A stretch of DNA of 14,184 nt, from the NCBI GenBank assembly GCA_014377055.1, contig JACMQJ010000164.1, positions 1-14,184 of the forward strand, in the 5' to 3' direction. Positions 1-6,682 of the stretch are shown in pieces. The DNA is from Candidatus Sericytochromatia bacterium (GTDB lineage Bacteria; Cyanobacteriota; Sericytochromatia; UBA7694; JACMQJ01). Under the pieces are notes generated by a model. The model searched no databases, had not been told where the DNA came from, and saw nothing but the letters and a program-made list of their open reading frames with translations. Position numbers and translations under genes: made by a program. The first letter of the stretch is position 1; the number at the start of each line of letters is the position of its first letter.

Positions 1-4
1 AAAA

Positions 5-781
5 ATGAAGAAAGTATCAACAAATAGTAAAATAGCAGACGTTTTTGACGGTTTGGGAAGCTTTTATATGCTTTCACTACAAATCTTTAAAACCATGTTT
101 TCTGGACAAATACATATCCGAAATACAATGCAACAGTTATCATTTGTTGGCACAGACTCACTCCCAATAGTCTTATTAACAGGTCTTTCTATTGGTATGG
201 TTTTTTCATTACAAGTGACAGGCTTATTACAGAGATATGGTGCAAACTCAGTTGTAGGTGCGGCTGTAAGTGTATCTATTGTTAGAGAGTTAGCTCCATT
301 ATTTACTGGTGTTGTTGTGGCGGGTCGTATTGGTGCGGCTATTACTGCAGAGCTTGGCTCAATGAAGGTTACAGAACAAATTAATGCTTTAACTGCAATG
401 GCAGTTAGCCCATTAAGATATTTGGCTGTACCAAGAGTATTATCATGTATGATCATGGTGCCATTGCTTAATGTTATGTCAATAGTTATTGGTGTTTTTG
501 GTGGTATGATCATTGCCGTTTATGTAAAAGGTATTATTTTTGGACAGTTTATGGATTCAATAAGAGATTTTTTAACACCTGCTGATTTATTCAAATCAAT
601 GCTTAAGGCTTGTATCTTTGGTATGATAGTTTCTCTTGTTTCATGCTACAAAGGTATAAATACTGGTGAAGGAGCACAAGGAGTTGGTATCTCAACTACA
701 GGAGCTGTAGTTATATCATTAATAAGTATTTTTATTTCTAACTATGTACTCTCAACTATCCTTTTTGCTAGTAAAATGTAA
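5..781 (+). CDS. mlaE: MlaE-family ABC transporter permease
   Basis: Integral membrane permease of the Mla/TGD1 type, which with an ATPase (MlaF) and an MCE-domain protein (MlaD) moves phospholipids between inner and outer membranes. The 258 residues match the usual family length. Family features seen: the RELAP segment at residues 94-98, followed by AGRIGAAITAELGSM (106-120) and VTEQINAL (122-129), then the CYKG...GAQGVG loop at 214-228 before the last membrane span. About five hydrophobic segments are visible. The start at base 5 gives MKKV, which is plausible, but the frame is open to the window edge and no ribosome binding site can be seen. The ATPase and MCE partners are not downstream, since the next gene is nuoF; they could lie upstream. 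The family is sure; the exact substrate is inferred. Confidence 0.93.
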   Translation: MKKVSTNSKIADVFDGLGSFYMLSLQIFKTMFSGQIHIRNTMQQLSFVGTDSLPIVLLTGLSIGMVFSLQVTGLLQRYGANSVVGAAVSVSIVRELAPLFTGVVVAGRIGAAITAELGSMKVTEQINALTAMAVSPLRYLAVPRVLSCMIMVPLLNVMSIVIGVFGGMIIAVYVKGIIFGQFMDSIRDFLTPADLFKSMLKACIFGMIVSLVSCYKGINTGEGAQGVGISTTGAVVISLISIFISNYVLSTILFASKM

Positions 782-816
782 TTAAGTAATAAAAATTAAA
801 TAATATGATTATAAGT

Positions 817-840
817 AGTGGGTTGATTAATCAAACCACT
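817..840. repeat. 24-bp near-perfect inverted repeat upstream of nuoF
   Basis: Arms AGTGG and CCACT flank a 12-bp perfect palindrome, TTGATTAATCAA, with one mismatched pair (G822/A835). It lies 36 bp after the mlaE stop and about 90 bp before nuoF. No T-run follows on the + strand, so it is a poor intrinsic terminator. The uninterrupted dyad would suit an operator for a dimeric regulator. The role is inferred. Confidence 0.45.
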
Positions 841-929
841 ATTGCAGAAATAATATTTTCATTAACTTAATCAATTTCTATTGCTAAGAGAGTAAAATTT
901 TAAAGATAATTTAGTTTAAGGATATTAAT

Positions 930-2216
930 ATGGAAACAAATCTTCTTACAAAATATTTTGGTGTAGAAAATTCAAGAACACTTGATTTTTATCTTAGCCA
1001 TGGTGGTTATGATAATGCCAAAAAAGCGTTAAAAATGACACCAGAAGAAGTAATAGATGAAGTAAAAAAATCAGGTTTAAGAGGTAGAGGTGGGGCTGGT
1101 TTTCCAACTGGTGTTAAATGGGGCTTTTTACCAAAAGACAATCCAAAACCTAGATATTTATGTGTTAATGCTGATGAAAGTGAACCTGGCACATTTAAAG
1201 ATAGATACATTATGGAAGATGATCCACATCTTTTATTAGAAGGTATCGTTATATCATGTTATGCTATCAAGTCAAATAAAGCATTTATCTATATTAGAGG
1301 TGAATATCACTATGGATATACAATATTAGAAAAAGCCATCGAAGAAGCATATCAAAAAGGATATATCGGTAAAAATATTTTTGATTCTGGTTTTGATATA
1401 GATATTGTTTTACACAGAGGAGCTGGAGCTTATATCTGTGGTGAAGAAACAGCATTAATTGAATCACTTGAAGGAAAAAAAGGTCAGCCAAGAATTAAGC
1501 CACCTTTCCCTGCTATTGAAGGTGTTTTTAGATGTCCAACCATTGTTAATAATGTTGCGACTATTGCTTCTGTGCCTTGGATCATTGAACATGGTTTTGC
1601 TGAATATGCAAAATTTGGTACAGAAAAAAGTACAGGAACGTTCTTATTTTCTATTAGTGGTCATGTTAACAAGCCAGGTATTTATGAAGTACCTATGGGT
1701 ATGCCTCTTTTACAATTTATTGAAGAAAAAGCAGGCGGAGTAATTGATGGTAAAAAAATTAAAGCGGTTGTACCAGGTGGATCATCAACACCAATATTAA
1801 CGCCAAAAGATTGTGAAACGGTTAATCTTGATTATGAATCTATTGCGGCACATGGCTCAATGCTTGGTTCAGGTGCAATAATAGTTTTAGCTGAGGGTAC
1901 ATGTATTGTTAGATCCTTACTTAACTTGATGCACTTTTATGCTCATGAATCATGTGGTCAATGTTCGCCATGTCGTGAAGGCGTTGATTGGATGTATAAA
2001 ACGGTTCATAAAATAGAAGAAGGTACAGCCACAGAAAAAGATTTGCAAACTGTACTTGATTTAGCCAATAATATGGAAGGCAAGACAATATGTGTTTTTT
2101 CAGCAGCCGCAGCTATGCCTGCCAGAAGCTATATAACTAAATTTAAAGATGAGTTTATTGCTCATTTTGATCATAAGGGTTGCCCTTACGAAAAATATAA
2201 TTATTTAGCTGATTAA
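930..2216 (+). CDS. nuoF: NADH-binding 51-kDa subunit NuoF (NADH:quinone oxidoreductase-like)
   Basis: Flavoprotein subunit that oxidises NADH through FMN and passes electrons to a 4Fe-4S cluster. Seen in the sequence: the glycine-rich NADH/FMN motif GLRGRGGAGFPTG at residues 49-61, NADESEPGTFKDR (80-92), GAGAYICGEETALIESLEG (164-182), and the cluster ligands ESCGQCSPCREG with Cys342, 345, 348 and a fourth at Cys388. Length 428 is normal for the complex I subunit, with no extra ferredoxin domains as in many hydrogenase versions. The start is fixed by AAGGA at 918-922, 7 bp before the ATG. No nuoE or nuoG neighbours are present, so it may serve complex I encoded elsewhere or act in a soluble NADH-dependent hydrogenase or formate dehydrogenase. 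Residues after Cys388 read VFSAAAAMP, where LGD-type residues are common. Confidence 0.95.
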   Translation: METNLLTKYFGVENSRTLDFYLSHGGYDNAKKALKMTPEEVIDEVKKSGLRGRGGAGFPTGVKWGFLPKDNPKPRYLCVNADESEPGTFKDRYIMEDDPHLLLEGIVISCYAIKSNKAFIYIRGEYHYGYTILEKAIEEAYQKGYIGKNIFDSGFDIDIVLHRGAGAYICGEETALIESLEGKKGQPRIKPPFPAIEGVFRCPTIVNNVATIASVPWIIEHGFAEYAKFGTEKSTGTFLFSISGHVNKPGIYEVPMGMPLLQFIEEKAGGVIDGKKIKAVVPGGSSTPILTPKDCETVNLDYESIAAHGSMLGSGAIIVLAEGTCIVRSLLNLMHFYAHESCGQCSPCREGVDWMYKTVHKIEEGTATEKDLQTVLDLANNMEGKTICVFSAAAAMPARSYITKFKDEFIAHFDHKGCPYEKYNYLAD

Positions 2217-2248
2217 ATATATCTCTAAATACAAGATATATATTTATT

Positions 2249-2330
2249 CAAAATTGGTTTTTAAAGTATATATGTCTGTGAACAAGGGGTTTAAACCCCT
2301 TGTTAGTGAAAAAACTAAAAACCAATTTTG
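2249..2330. repeat. Composite inverted-repeat element, 15-bp outer arms around a 24-bp palindrome
   Basis: The outer arms are perfect 15-bp inverted copies: CAAAATTGGTTTTTA at 2249-2263 and its reverse complement at 2316-2330. In the centre, 2281-2304 is a perfect 24-bp palindrome with half-site AACAAGGGGTTT. The whole can fold as one long stem-loop or two nested hairpins on either strand. There is no clear target-site duplication (flanks TTTATT and CTTTAG) and no T-run directly after a stem, so neither a MITE nor a terminator is proven. It sits 32 bp after the nuoF stop. Confidence 0.7.
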
Positions 2331-2461
2331 CTTTAGTATAAATAAAGAAGCAATTTGAAGAATTAATCCAAAACGATTAACTTATAACATAGCTGATAAT
2401 CTTTGAGTTATAATAGTTTTTGATTATTTTAAAGTTTTAATTTTTAAGGATAGGTTTAATA

Positions 2462-3604
2462 ATGCACTTTTCTACAAGAGCTATACATGTAGGTCAAGAA
2501 GCTGATACAGCAACAGGAGCAACTATTGTTCCAATATACCAAACCTCAACATATACACAGGAAGAAATTGGTAAAAATAAAGGTTATGATTATTCAAGAG
2601 CAGGTAATCCAACTAGAACAGCCTTAGAAAAATGTCTTGCTTCACTTGAAGATGGTAAATTTGGCTTAGCTTTTGCTTCTGGTTGTGCTGCAACTACCAA
2701 TGTTATGAGTTTATTGAGATCTGGAGATCATGTTGTTGCATGTGATGACCTTTATGGTGGTACATATAGACTATTTGAACAGGTTTTAACAAGATTTGGC
2801 ATTACTTTTACTTTTGTTGATATGAATAATAATGATGCGATCAATAATGCTATTCAAAGTAATACAAAAATGATTTGGATAGAAACGCCTACTAATCCAT
2901 TACTTAAGCTCTGTGATATTGCCGAAGTATCAACTATTGCCAAAAGTAAAAAAATATTATTAGCAGTTGATAATACTTTTATGAGTCCATATTTTCAAAA
3001 GCCATTAAATCTTGGTGCTGATATAGTTGTGCATAGTACAACCAAGTATATAGGTGGTCATAGTGATGTAATTGGTGGTGGTGTAATTACCTCTAATGAA
3101 GAACTTTATCTTGATATGAAATTTACTCAAAAATCAATAGGAGCAGTACCTGGACCATTTGATTGTTGGTTAACTCTTAGAGGTATTAAGACATTAGCGA
3201 TAAGAATGAAAGAGCATAATAAAAACGCAATAGCTGTAGCAAATTTTTTATTAAATCATCCAAAAATAGAAAAAGTTAATTATCCTGGACTCGAATCACA
3301 TCCACAATATGAATTAGCAAAAAAACAAATGACAGGTTTTGGTGGCATGATTTCTTTTGAAGTCAAAGGTGGTCTTGAATCTGGTAAAAAAGTTGCAACC
3401 GCGACAAAATTATTTGCTCTTGCTGAAAGTCTTGGTGGAGTAGAATCACTAATTGGTCATCCTGCTACTATGACACATGCTGCTATACCAAGAGAAGAAA
3501 GATTGAAAGTTGGTCTTAAAGATAGTCTGCTTAGGTTATCAGTAGGTATAGAAGATCAAGAAGATTTGATTAATGATTTGGATCAAGCTTTATCTAACGT
3601 TTAA
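2462..3604 (+). CDS. metB: Cys/Met-metabolism PLP enzyme: cystathionine gamma-synthase or gamma-lyase
   Basis: PLP-dependent trans-sulfuration enzyme. As a synthase it joins an activated homoserine and cysteine to give cystathionine; as a lyase it splits cystathionine to cysteine. Signatures seen: YDYSRAGNPTR (residues 42-52), with Tyr and Arg that contact the PLP phosphate of the partner subunit; AVDNTF (168-173), with the Asp that pairs with the PLP nitrogen; and HSTTKYIGGHSD (191-202), with Lys195 forming the Schiff base. The C-terminal half has the family's ESLIGHPATMTHA and LRLSVGIEDQEDLINDL stretches. Length 380 is full size. AAGGA at 2446-2450 lies 11 bp before the ATG, a slightly long spacing. 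It appears to be transcribed alone. Synthase and lyase cannot be separated by eye, so the symbol is provisional. Confidence 0.9.
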   Translation: MHFSTRAIHVGQEADTATGATIVPIYQTSTYTQEEIGKNKGYDYSRAGNPTRTALEKCLASLEDGKFGLAFASGCAATTNVMSLLRSGDHVVACDDLYGGTYRLFEQVLTRFGITFTFVDMNNNDAINNAIQSNTKMIWIETPTNPLLKLCDIAEVSTIAKSKKILLAVDNTFMSPYFQKPLNLGADIVVHSTTKYIGGHSDVIGGGVITSNEELYLDMKFTQKSIGAVPGPFDCWLTLRGIKTLAIRMKEHNKNAIAVANFLLNHPKIEKVNYPGLESHPQYELAKKQMTGFGGMISFEVKGGLESGKKVATATKLFALAESLGGVESLIGHPATMTHAAIPREERLKVGLKDSLLRLSVGIEDQEDLINDLDQALSNV

Positions 3605-3618
3605 TAGATAAGATAAGA

Positions 3619-3637
3619 GGGCTTATGCAATAAGCCC
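3619..3637. repeat. Hairpin repeat downstream of metB-like gene
   Basis: GGGCTTAT and ATAAGCCC form an 8-bp stem around a GCA loop, 15 bp after the stop of the PLP-enzyme gene. On the minus strand it reads TAGGGGCTTATTGCATAAGC and onward. This resembles short GTAGGGGC-type palindromes dispersed in many bacterial genomes, as far as I recall. No T-run follows, so a terminator role is doubtful. Confidence 0.5.
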
Positions 3638-3722
3638 CTACGATGTTGTATGTTTCATTAACATATATTGTTTTTAAATCTCTTTCTCTCCTCTTTTATT
3701 TGTCCCTTACTTTTATCTTGTT

Positions 3723-3773
3723 CCCTCCTTTGCAAAGGAGGGTTAGGGTGGATTAGAAGACTAGGGTGGATTA
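3723..3773. repeat. 20-bp perfect palindrome plus tandem TAGGGTGGATTA units
   Basis: Bases 3723-3742 form a perfect palindrome with half-site CCCTCCTTTG. It is followed by two identical 12-mers, TAGGGTGGATTA, at 3744-3755 and 3762-3773 (period 18 bp), and a decayed third copy at about 3788-3800. A 19-base pure pyrimidine run lies just upstream at 3679-3697. The arrangement looks like an intergenic repeat family member rather than a gene or promoter. Confidence 0.55.
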
Positions 3774-3823
3774 AATATATTAAGAGTTAGGATGGAGGTT
3801 GAGTTATTTAAAAGGTAATAAAA

Positions 3824-4585
3824 ATGATAAAAGGTCAAATAGTCGCAGGTGTTCTTGCACCTCATCCACCTCATCTTGTATATGCAGAGAATCCACCTCA
3901 AAATGAGCCTAAATCTGAATGTGGTTGGGAAACGCTCAGATGGGCTTATGAAAGATGTCGAAAAAATATTCTTGCAAAAAAGCCTGATGTTTTATTGGTT
4001 CATTCTCCTCATTGGCAGACGATTGTAGGACATCATTTTTTAGGATTAGATGAGTTTAAGGGCTTATCTGTCGACCCTATTTTCCCTCATCTTTTTAGAT
4101 ATAACTATAATGTAAAAATAGATGTTGAATTATCTCTATCTATTGCCAATGAAGCAAAAGAAATGGGTTTAATTACCAAAATAATGAAAAATCCTGATTT
4201 TAGGGTAGATTATGGGACAATTACAACTTTACACTTGATTAACCCAGCTTGGGATATACCCGCAGTTGCTATTTCATCAAATAATTCTCCTTACTATTTT
4301 TCTAATGAGGTTGGTCAAAAGCAAATGATGATCTTGGGTCAGGCTACTAAAGCTGCTATAGAAAAATCAGGTAAAAGAGCTGTTTTATTAGCCTCAAACT
4401 CTCTATCTCACAGGCATTTTACCAAAGAGGCTACTATTCCAGAAGATATGAGTGCTGAACATATTTATAACCATGCTCAATATTTATGGGATATGGAAAT
4501 ATTAAAAATGATGCGTCAAGGACGTTCACAACAAGCACTTGACACCTTATCAGAATTTATCGATATGGCTTCAGCAGAGGTCTAA
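3824..4585 (+). CDS. amnB: AmnB-like extradiol dioxygenase beta (catalytic) subunit, cut short by an in-frame TAA
   Basis: LigB-superfamily ring-cleavage dioxygenase, closest from memory to the beta subunit of 2-aminophenol 1,6-dioxygenase, which opens 2-aminophenol to 2-aminomuconate 6-semialdehyde using Fe(II) and oxygen. Characteristic stretches: APHPPHLVY (12-20), LLVHSPHW (57-64), VDYGTITTLHLI (about 128-139) and NSLSHRHF. The iron ligands known for this enzyme (His13, His62, Glu251) correspond to His14, His63 and Glu252 here. Glu252 is followed by one residue and then TAA. AmnB proteins run to about 300 residues, so the 253-residue product lacks the C-terminal tail, although that tail is still encoded in the same frame up to 4720. 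AGG at 3813-3815 lies 8 bp before the ATG. First gene of the ring-cleavage operon. The family is secure, the substrate inferred; whether the short protein works is unknown. Confidence 0.88.
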   Translation: MIKGQIVAGVLAPHPPHLVYAENPPQNEPKSECGWETLRWAYERCRKNILAKKPDVLLVHSPHWQTIVGHHFLGLDEFKGLSVDPIFPHLFRYNYNVKIDVELSLSIANEAKEMGLITKIMKNPDFRVDYGTITTLHLINPAWDIPAVAISSNNSPYYFSNEVGQKQMMILGQATKAAIEKSGKRAVLLASNSLSHRHFTKEATIPEDMSAEHIYNHAQYLWDMEILKMMRQGRSQQALDTLSEFIDMASAEV

Positions 4586-4720
4586 GCTGGTGCTTTGGCA
4601 TGGTTGTTATCAGCATTGGATATACCTGATTATCCTGCAGAAGTTCATGGATACGGAACTGTAATAGGTACTGGTAATGCTGTTGTTGAGTGGGATCACG
4701 AAAATAGAGGAATAAAATAA
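4583..4720 (+). pseudogene. In-frame continuation of the amnB-like gene beyond its TAA
   Basis: After the TAA at 4583-4585 the same frame stays open for 44 codons to a second TAA at 4718-4720. It reads as a plausible dioxygenase C-terminus: AGALAWLLSAL, DIPDYPAEVHGYGTVIGTGN, then AVVEWDHENRGIK. The GYGTVIGTGNAVVEW stretch matches the end of AmnB-type subunits as I recall them. The final TAA overlaps the next ATG as TAATG, the usual layout for coupled subunits, and the next gene's ribosome binding site (AGAGGA, 4706-4711) is inside it. With a sense codon at 4583-4585 the product would be 298 residues, the family's normal length. A Lys codon AAA changed to TAA would explain it by one base. Confidence 0.85.
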
Positions 4721-6024
4721 TGTCAAGCAATATAATTTCTCAAATATACATAGTACCTGGTTTGCCACATATTTTACTTGCTCATGAAAAATCTCCTGCT
4801 TGGCAATCATTGTATGATTCATACAGTAAATTACGTCAAGAAATTGAAAATAATAATGAAGCTGATTTAATTTTATATTTTTCTACTCAATGGCTCTCTG
4901 TCATTGGTTATATGTTCCAAGCTGATCCAAATCCTGAATGGCTACATGTTGATCAAAATTGGTATGATTTTGGCTCTATGCCATATAATTTTAAAGTTGA
5001 TACAAGCTTCTCTGAGGCATATTCTCAAGAGGTCAGTAAGCTTGGGCATAATGTTAAACTAATAAATTATAAAGGCTTTCCAATAGATACAGGAACTATT
5101 GTAGCTCAAAAATTACTTAATCCAAATAATAAATTTCCAGCTTCAATGGTTTCATGTAATATGTATTCTGAAAAGGATGAATCAATAGAAATAGGTCAAG
5201 CTGCTGCTGAGGCTCTTAAGAATCAAGGTAAAAAAGCAATTATTGTTTTGGTTTCCAGTCTTTCAAATCGCTATCATATCAAAGATATTGACCCAAAAGA
5301 AGACGAAATATCATCCGCCAAAGATAATGAATGGAATTTAAAAATACTTGAACTACTGGCAGAAGGTCGTCTTGAAGATGTTTCACAATGTACAAGGGAG
5401 TTTTCACGTCAAGCAAATGCAGATATGAATGGTAAGGGATTATGGTGGCTTAGTGGATTATGTGGTCAAACAAATAATTTTCAGGGAAAAGTTTATGATT
5501 ATCAACCTGTTTGGGGTACTGGTGCGGCATTAATTAGTTTGACTCCAACATTTACTCCAATAGATACAACCGATAATATAAATCAAGATAATTTAGATCC
5601 ACAAGTTAAACCTAGTAATCAGATATTTAGTTCGAGAGCTCCTGAGCCTGTAGGAGCCTATGCACACGCCAAAAAAGTAGGAAACTTATTATTTCTTGCT
5701 GGAATCGGTCCAAGAGAAAGAGGAACAAAAACAATACCAGGTGTTACTCTTGATAAGCAAGGAAAAATTATTGATTATGATATTGAGATACAAACTAGAT
5801 CGGTTATAGAAAATGTAAAGATAATACTTGAAGACTCAGGTAGCTCATTTGAAAAAATAATTGATGTACAAGTATTTTTAACTGATATGGAAAAAGATTT
5901 TAAAAAATTTAATGAGGTCTATAAAGAGTACTTTTCTAAAACTCAACCTACACGTACAACCGTTTCTATCACGGCTTTACCAACACCTATAGCCGTTGAA
6001 TTTAAAATAATTGCGGAGGCTTAA
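4720..6024 (+). CDS. Fusion: AmnA-like dioxygenase alpha subunit + Rid-family (2-aminomuconate deaminase-like) domain
   Basis: Two enzymes in one chain. Residues 1 to about 276 match the non-catalytic alpha subunit of 2-aminophenol 1,6-dioxygenase: STQWLSV (55-61), HVDQNWYDFG (76-85) and FPIDTGTI (120-127). Where the beta subunit has its second iron-binding His, this domain has STQW, so it should not bind iron. A polar linker (about 277-303) leads to a Rid/YjgF domain (about 304-434) with VGAYAHAKKVG, GPRERGTKTIPGVTLD, the conserved Arg412 in PTRTTV and Glu427, most like AmnD/NbaF 2-aminomuconate deaminases. The chain could scaffold ring cleavage and release ammonia from the downstream product. 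It starts in a TAATG overlap with the upstream gene, 9 bp after AGAGGA. Domain identities are strong; joint action is inferred. Confidence 0.9.
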   Translation: MSSNIISQIYIVPGLPHILLAHEKSPAWQSLYDSYSKLRQEIENNNEADLILYFSTQWLSVIGYMFQADPNPEWLHVDQNWYDFGSMPYNFKVDTSFSEAYSQEVSKLGHNVKLINYKGFPIDTGTIVAQKLLNPNNKFPASMVSCNMYSEKDESIEIGQAAAEALKNQGKKAIIVLVSSLSNRYHIKDIDPKEDEISSAKDNEWNLKILELLAEGRLEDVSQCTREFSRQANADMNGKGLWWLSGLCGQTNNFQGKVYDYQPVWGTGAALISLTPTFTPIDTTDNINQDNLDPQVKPSNQIFSSRAPEPVGAYAHAKKVGNLLFLAGIGPRERGTKTIPGVTLDKQGKIIDYDIEIQTRSVIENVKIILEDSGSSFEKIIDVQVFLTDMEKDFKKFNEVYKEYFSKTQPTRTTVSITALPTPIAVEFKIIAEA

Positions 6025-6029
6025 ATAAT

Positions 6030-6665
6030 ATGGAATATATAGATATTTCACCACTAATAACGCCAAAGATAGCTGTCTTTCCAGGTGATACAGCTTTTTC
6101 AAGAAATATTTTACTTGATTTTAGTTTGGGGCACAATTTAATACTTTCTAGTATTAATTCAACTGTCCATCTAGGTGCTCATACAGATGCACCTAATCAT
6201 TATCATGCTGATGGTGAGGATATAGCCAGTAGAGATTTAAATTATTATTTGGGTGAATGTCAAGTTATAACTGTAAATGTAGCTAAGAAAGCTAGAATAT
6301 TTCCTAATGATATTAAAAATATTGATATAAGAGCAAAAAGAGTCTTGTTTAAAACTAATTCTTTTCCTGATCCCAATCATTGGAATGATGATTTTAACTC
6401 ATTGTCTCCTGAATTAATAAATTATTTGGTTAATTTAGATGTTATTTTAGTTGGTATAGATACACCTTCAGTTGATCCATCTGATTCAAAAGGTTTGGAA
6501 ACACATAATGCAATTTTTAATAACAATTTAGCCATACTAGAAGGAATTGTTTTGGATAAAGTAGAAGATGATATTTATACACTGATTGCTCTACCATTAA
6601 GAATAGAAAAAGCAGATGCCTCTCCTGTGAGAGCCATACTGCTTAAGAATTTTAGTGTGAATTAA
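6030..6665 (+). CDS. kynB: KynB-like cyclase / arylformamidase
   Basis: Metal-dependent hydrolase of the cyclase family (PF04199 type). KynB removes formate from N-formylkynurenine; relatives open isatin or other cyclic amides. Seen: the N-terminal signature DISPLITPKIAVFPGDTAFS (5-24), the metal motif VHLGAHTDAPNHY with His47, His51, Asp53 and catalytic-position His57, then GIDTPSVDPSDSKGLETH, ILEGIVLDKVEDDIYTLIAL and DASPVRAILL, all of KynB type. Length 211 is normal. GGAGG at 6015-6019, within the last codons of the fusion gene, lies 10 bp before the ATG, and the gap is only 5 bp, so it is co-transcribed. With the dioxygenase it suggests a substrate derived from tryptophan or kynurenine, but no kynureninase or tryptophan dioxygenase is in view, so the exact substrate is open. 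Confidence 0.85.
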   Translation: MEYIDISPLITPKIAVFPGDTAFSRNILLDFSLGHNLILSSINSTVHLGAHTDAPNHYHADGEDIASRDLNYYLGECQVITVNVAKKARIFPNDIKNIDIRAKRVLFKTNSFPDPNHWNDDFNSLSPELINYLVNLDVILVGIDTPSVDPSDSKGLETHNAIFNNNLAILEGIVLDKVEDDIYTLIALPLRIEKADASPVRAILLKNFSVN

Positions 6666-6682
6666 GGAACTATTTTTATATT

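Noticed and set aside
64..513. Minus-strand 149-codon frame inside mlaE
   Set aside because: It is antisense to a strongly conserved gene and shows no family features or ribosome binding site.
881..910. Sigma-70 promoter TTGCTA-18 bp-GATAAT for nuoF
   Set aside because: The predicted start would leave a leader of only about 13 bases, cutting into the ribosome binding site; too weak to list as a feature.
1459..1743. Plus-strand 94-codon frame inside nuoF
   Set aside because: Leu/Val-rich shadow in another frame of a conserved gene.
2331..2461. SAM or T-box riboswitch upstream of the metB-like gene
   Set aside because: No conserved core or paired helices of either class could be traced in this AT-rich leader.
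3744..3773. CRISPR-like repeat unit
   Set aside because: Only two exact 12-bp copies with a 6-bp gap; no spacers of usual length and no cas genes.
4583..4585. TAA reassigned to an amino acid across the genome
   Set aside because: Most genes in the window end at TAA at the expected family length, so only a local event at this codon is credible.
3824..4720. MEMO1/AmmeMemoRadiSam-type protein
   Set aside because: MEMO proteins share the LigB fold, but the HSPHW and VDYGTITTLHL segments and the paired alpha subunit point to aminophenol dioxygenase.
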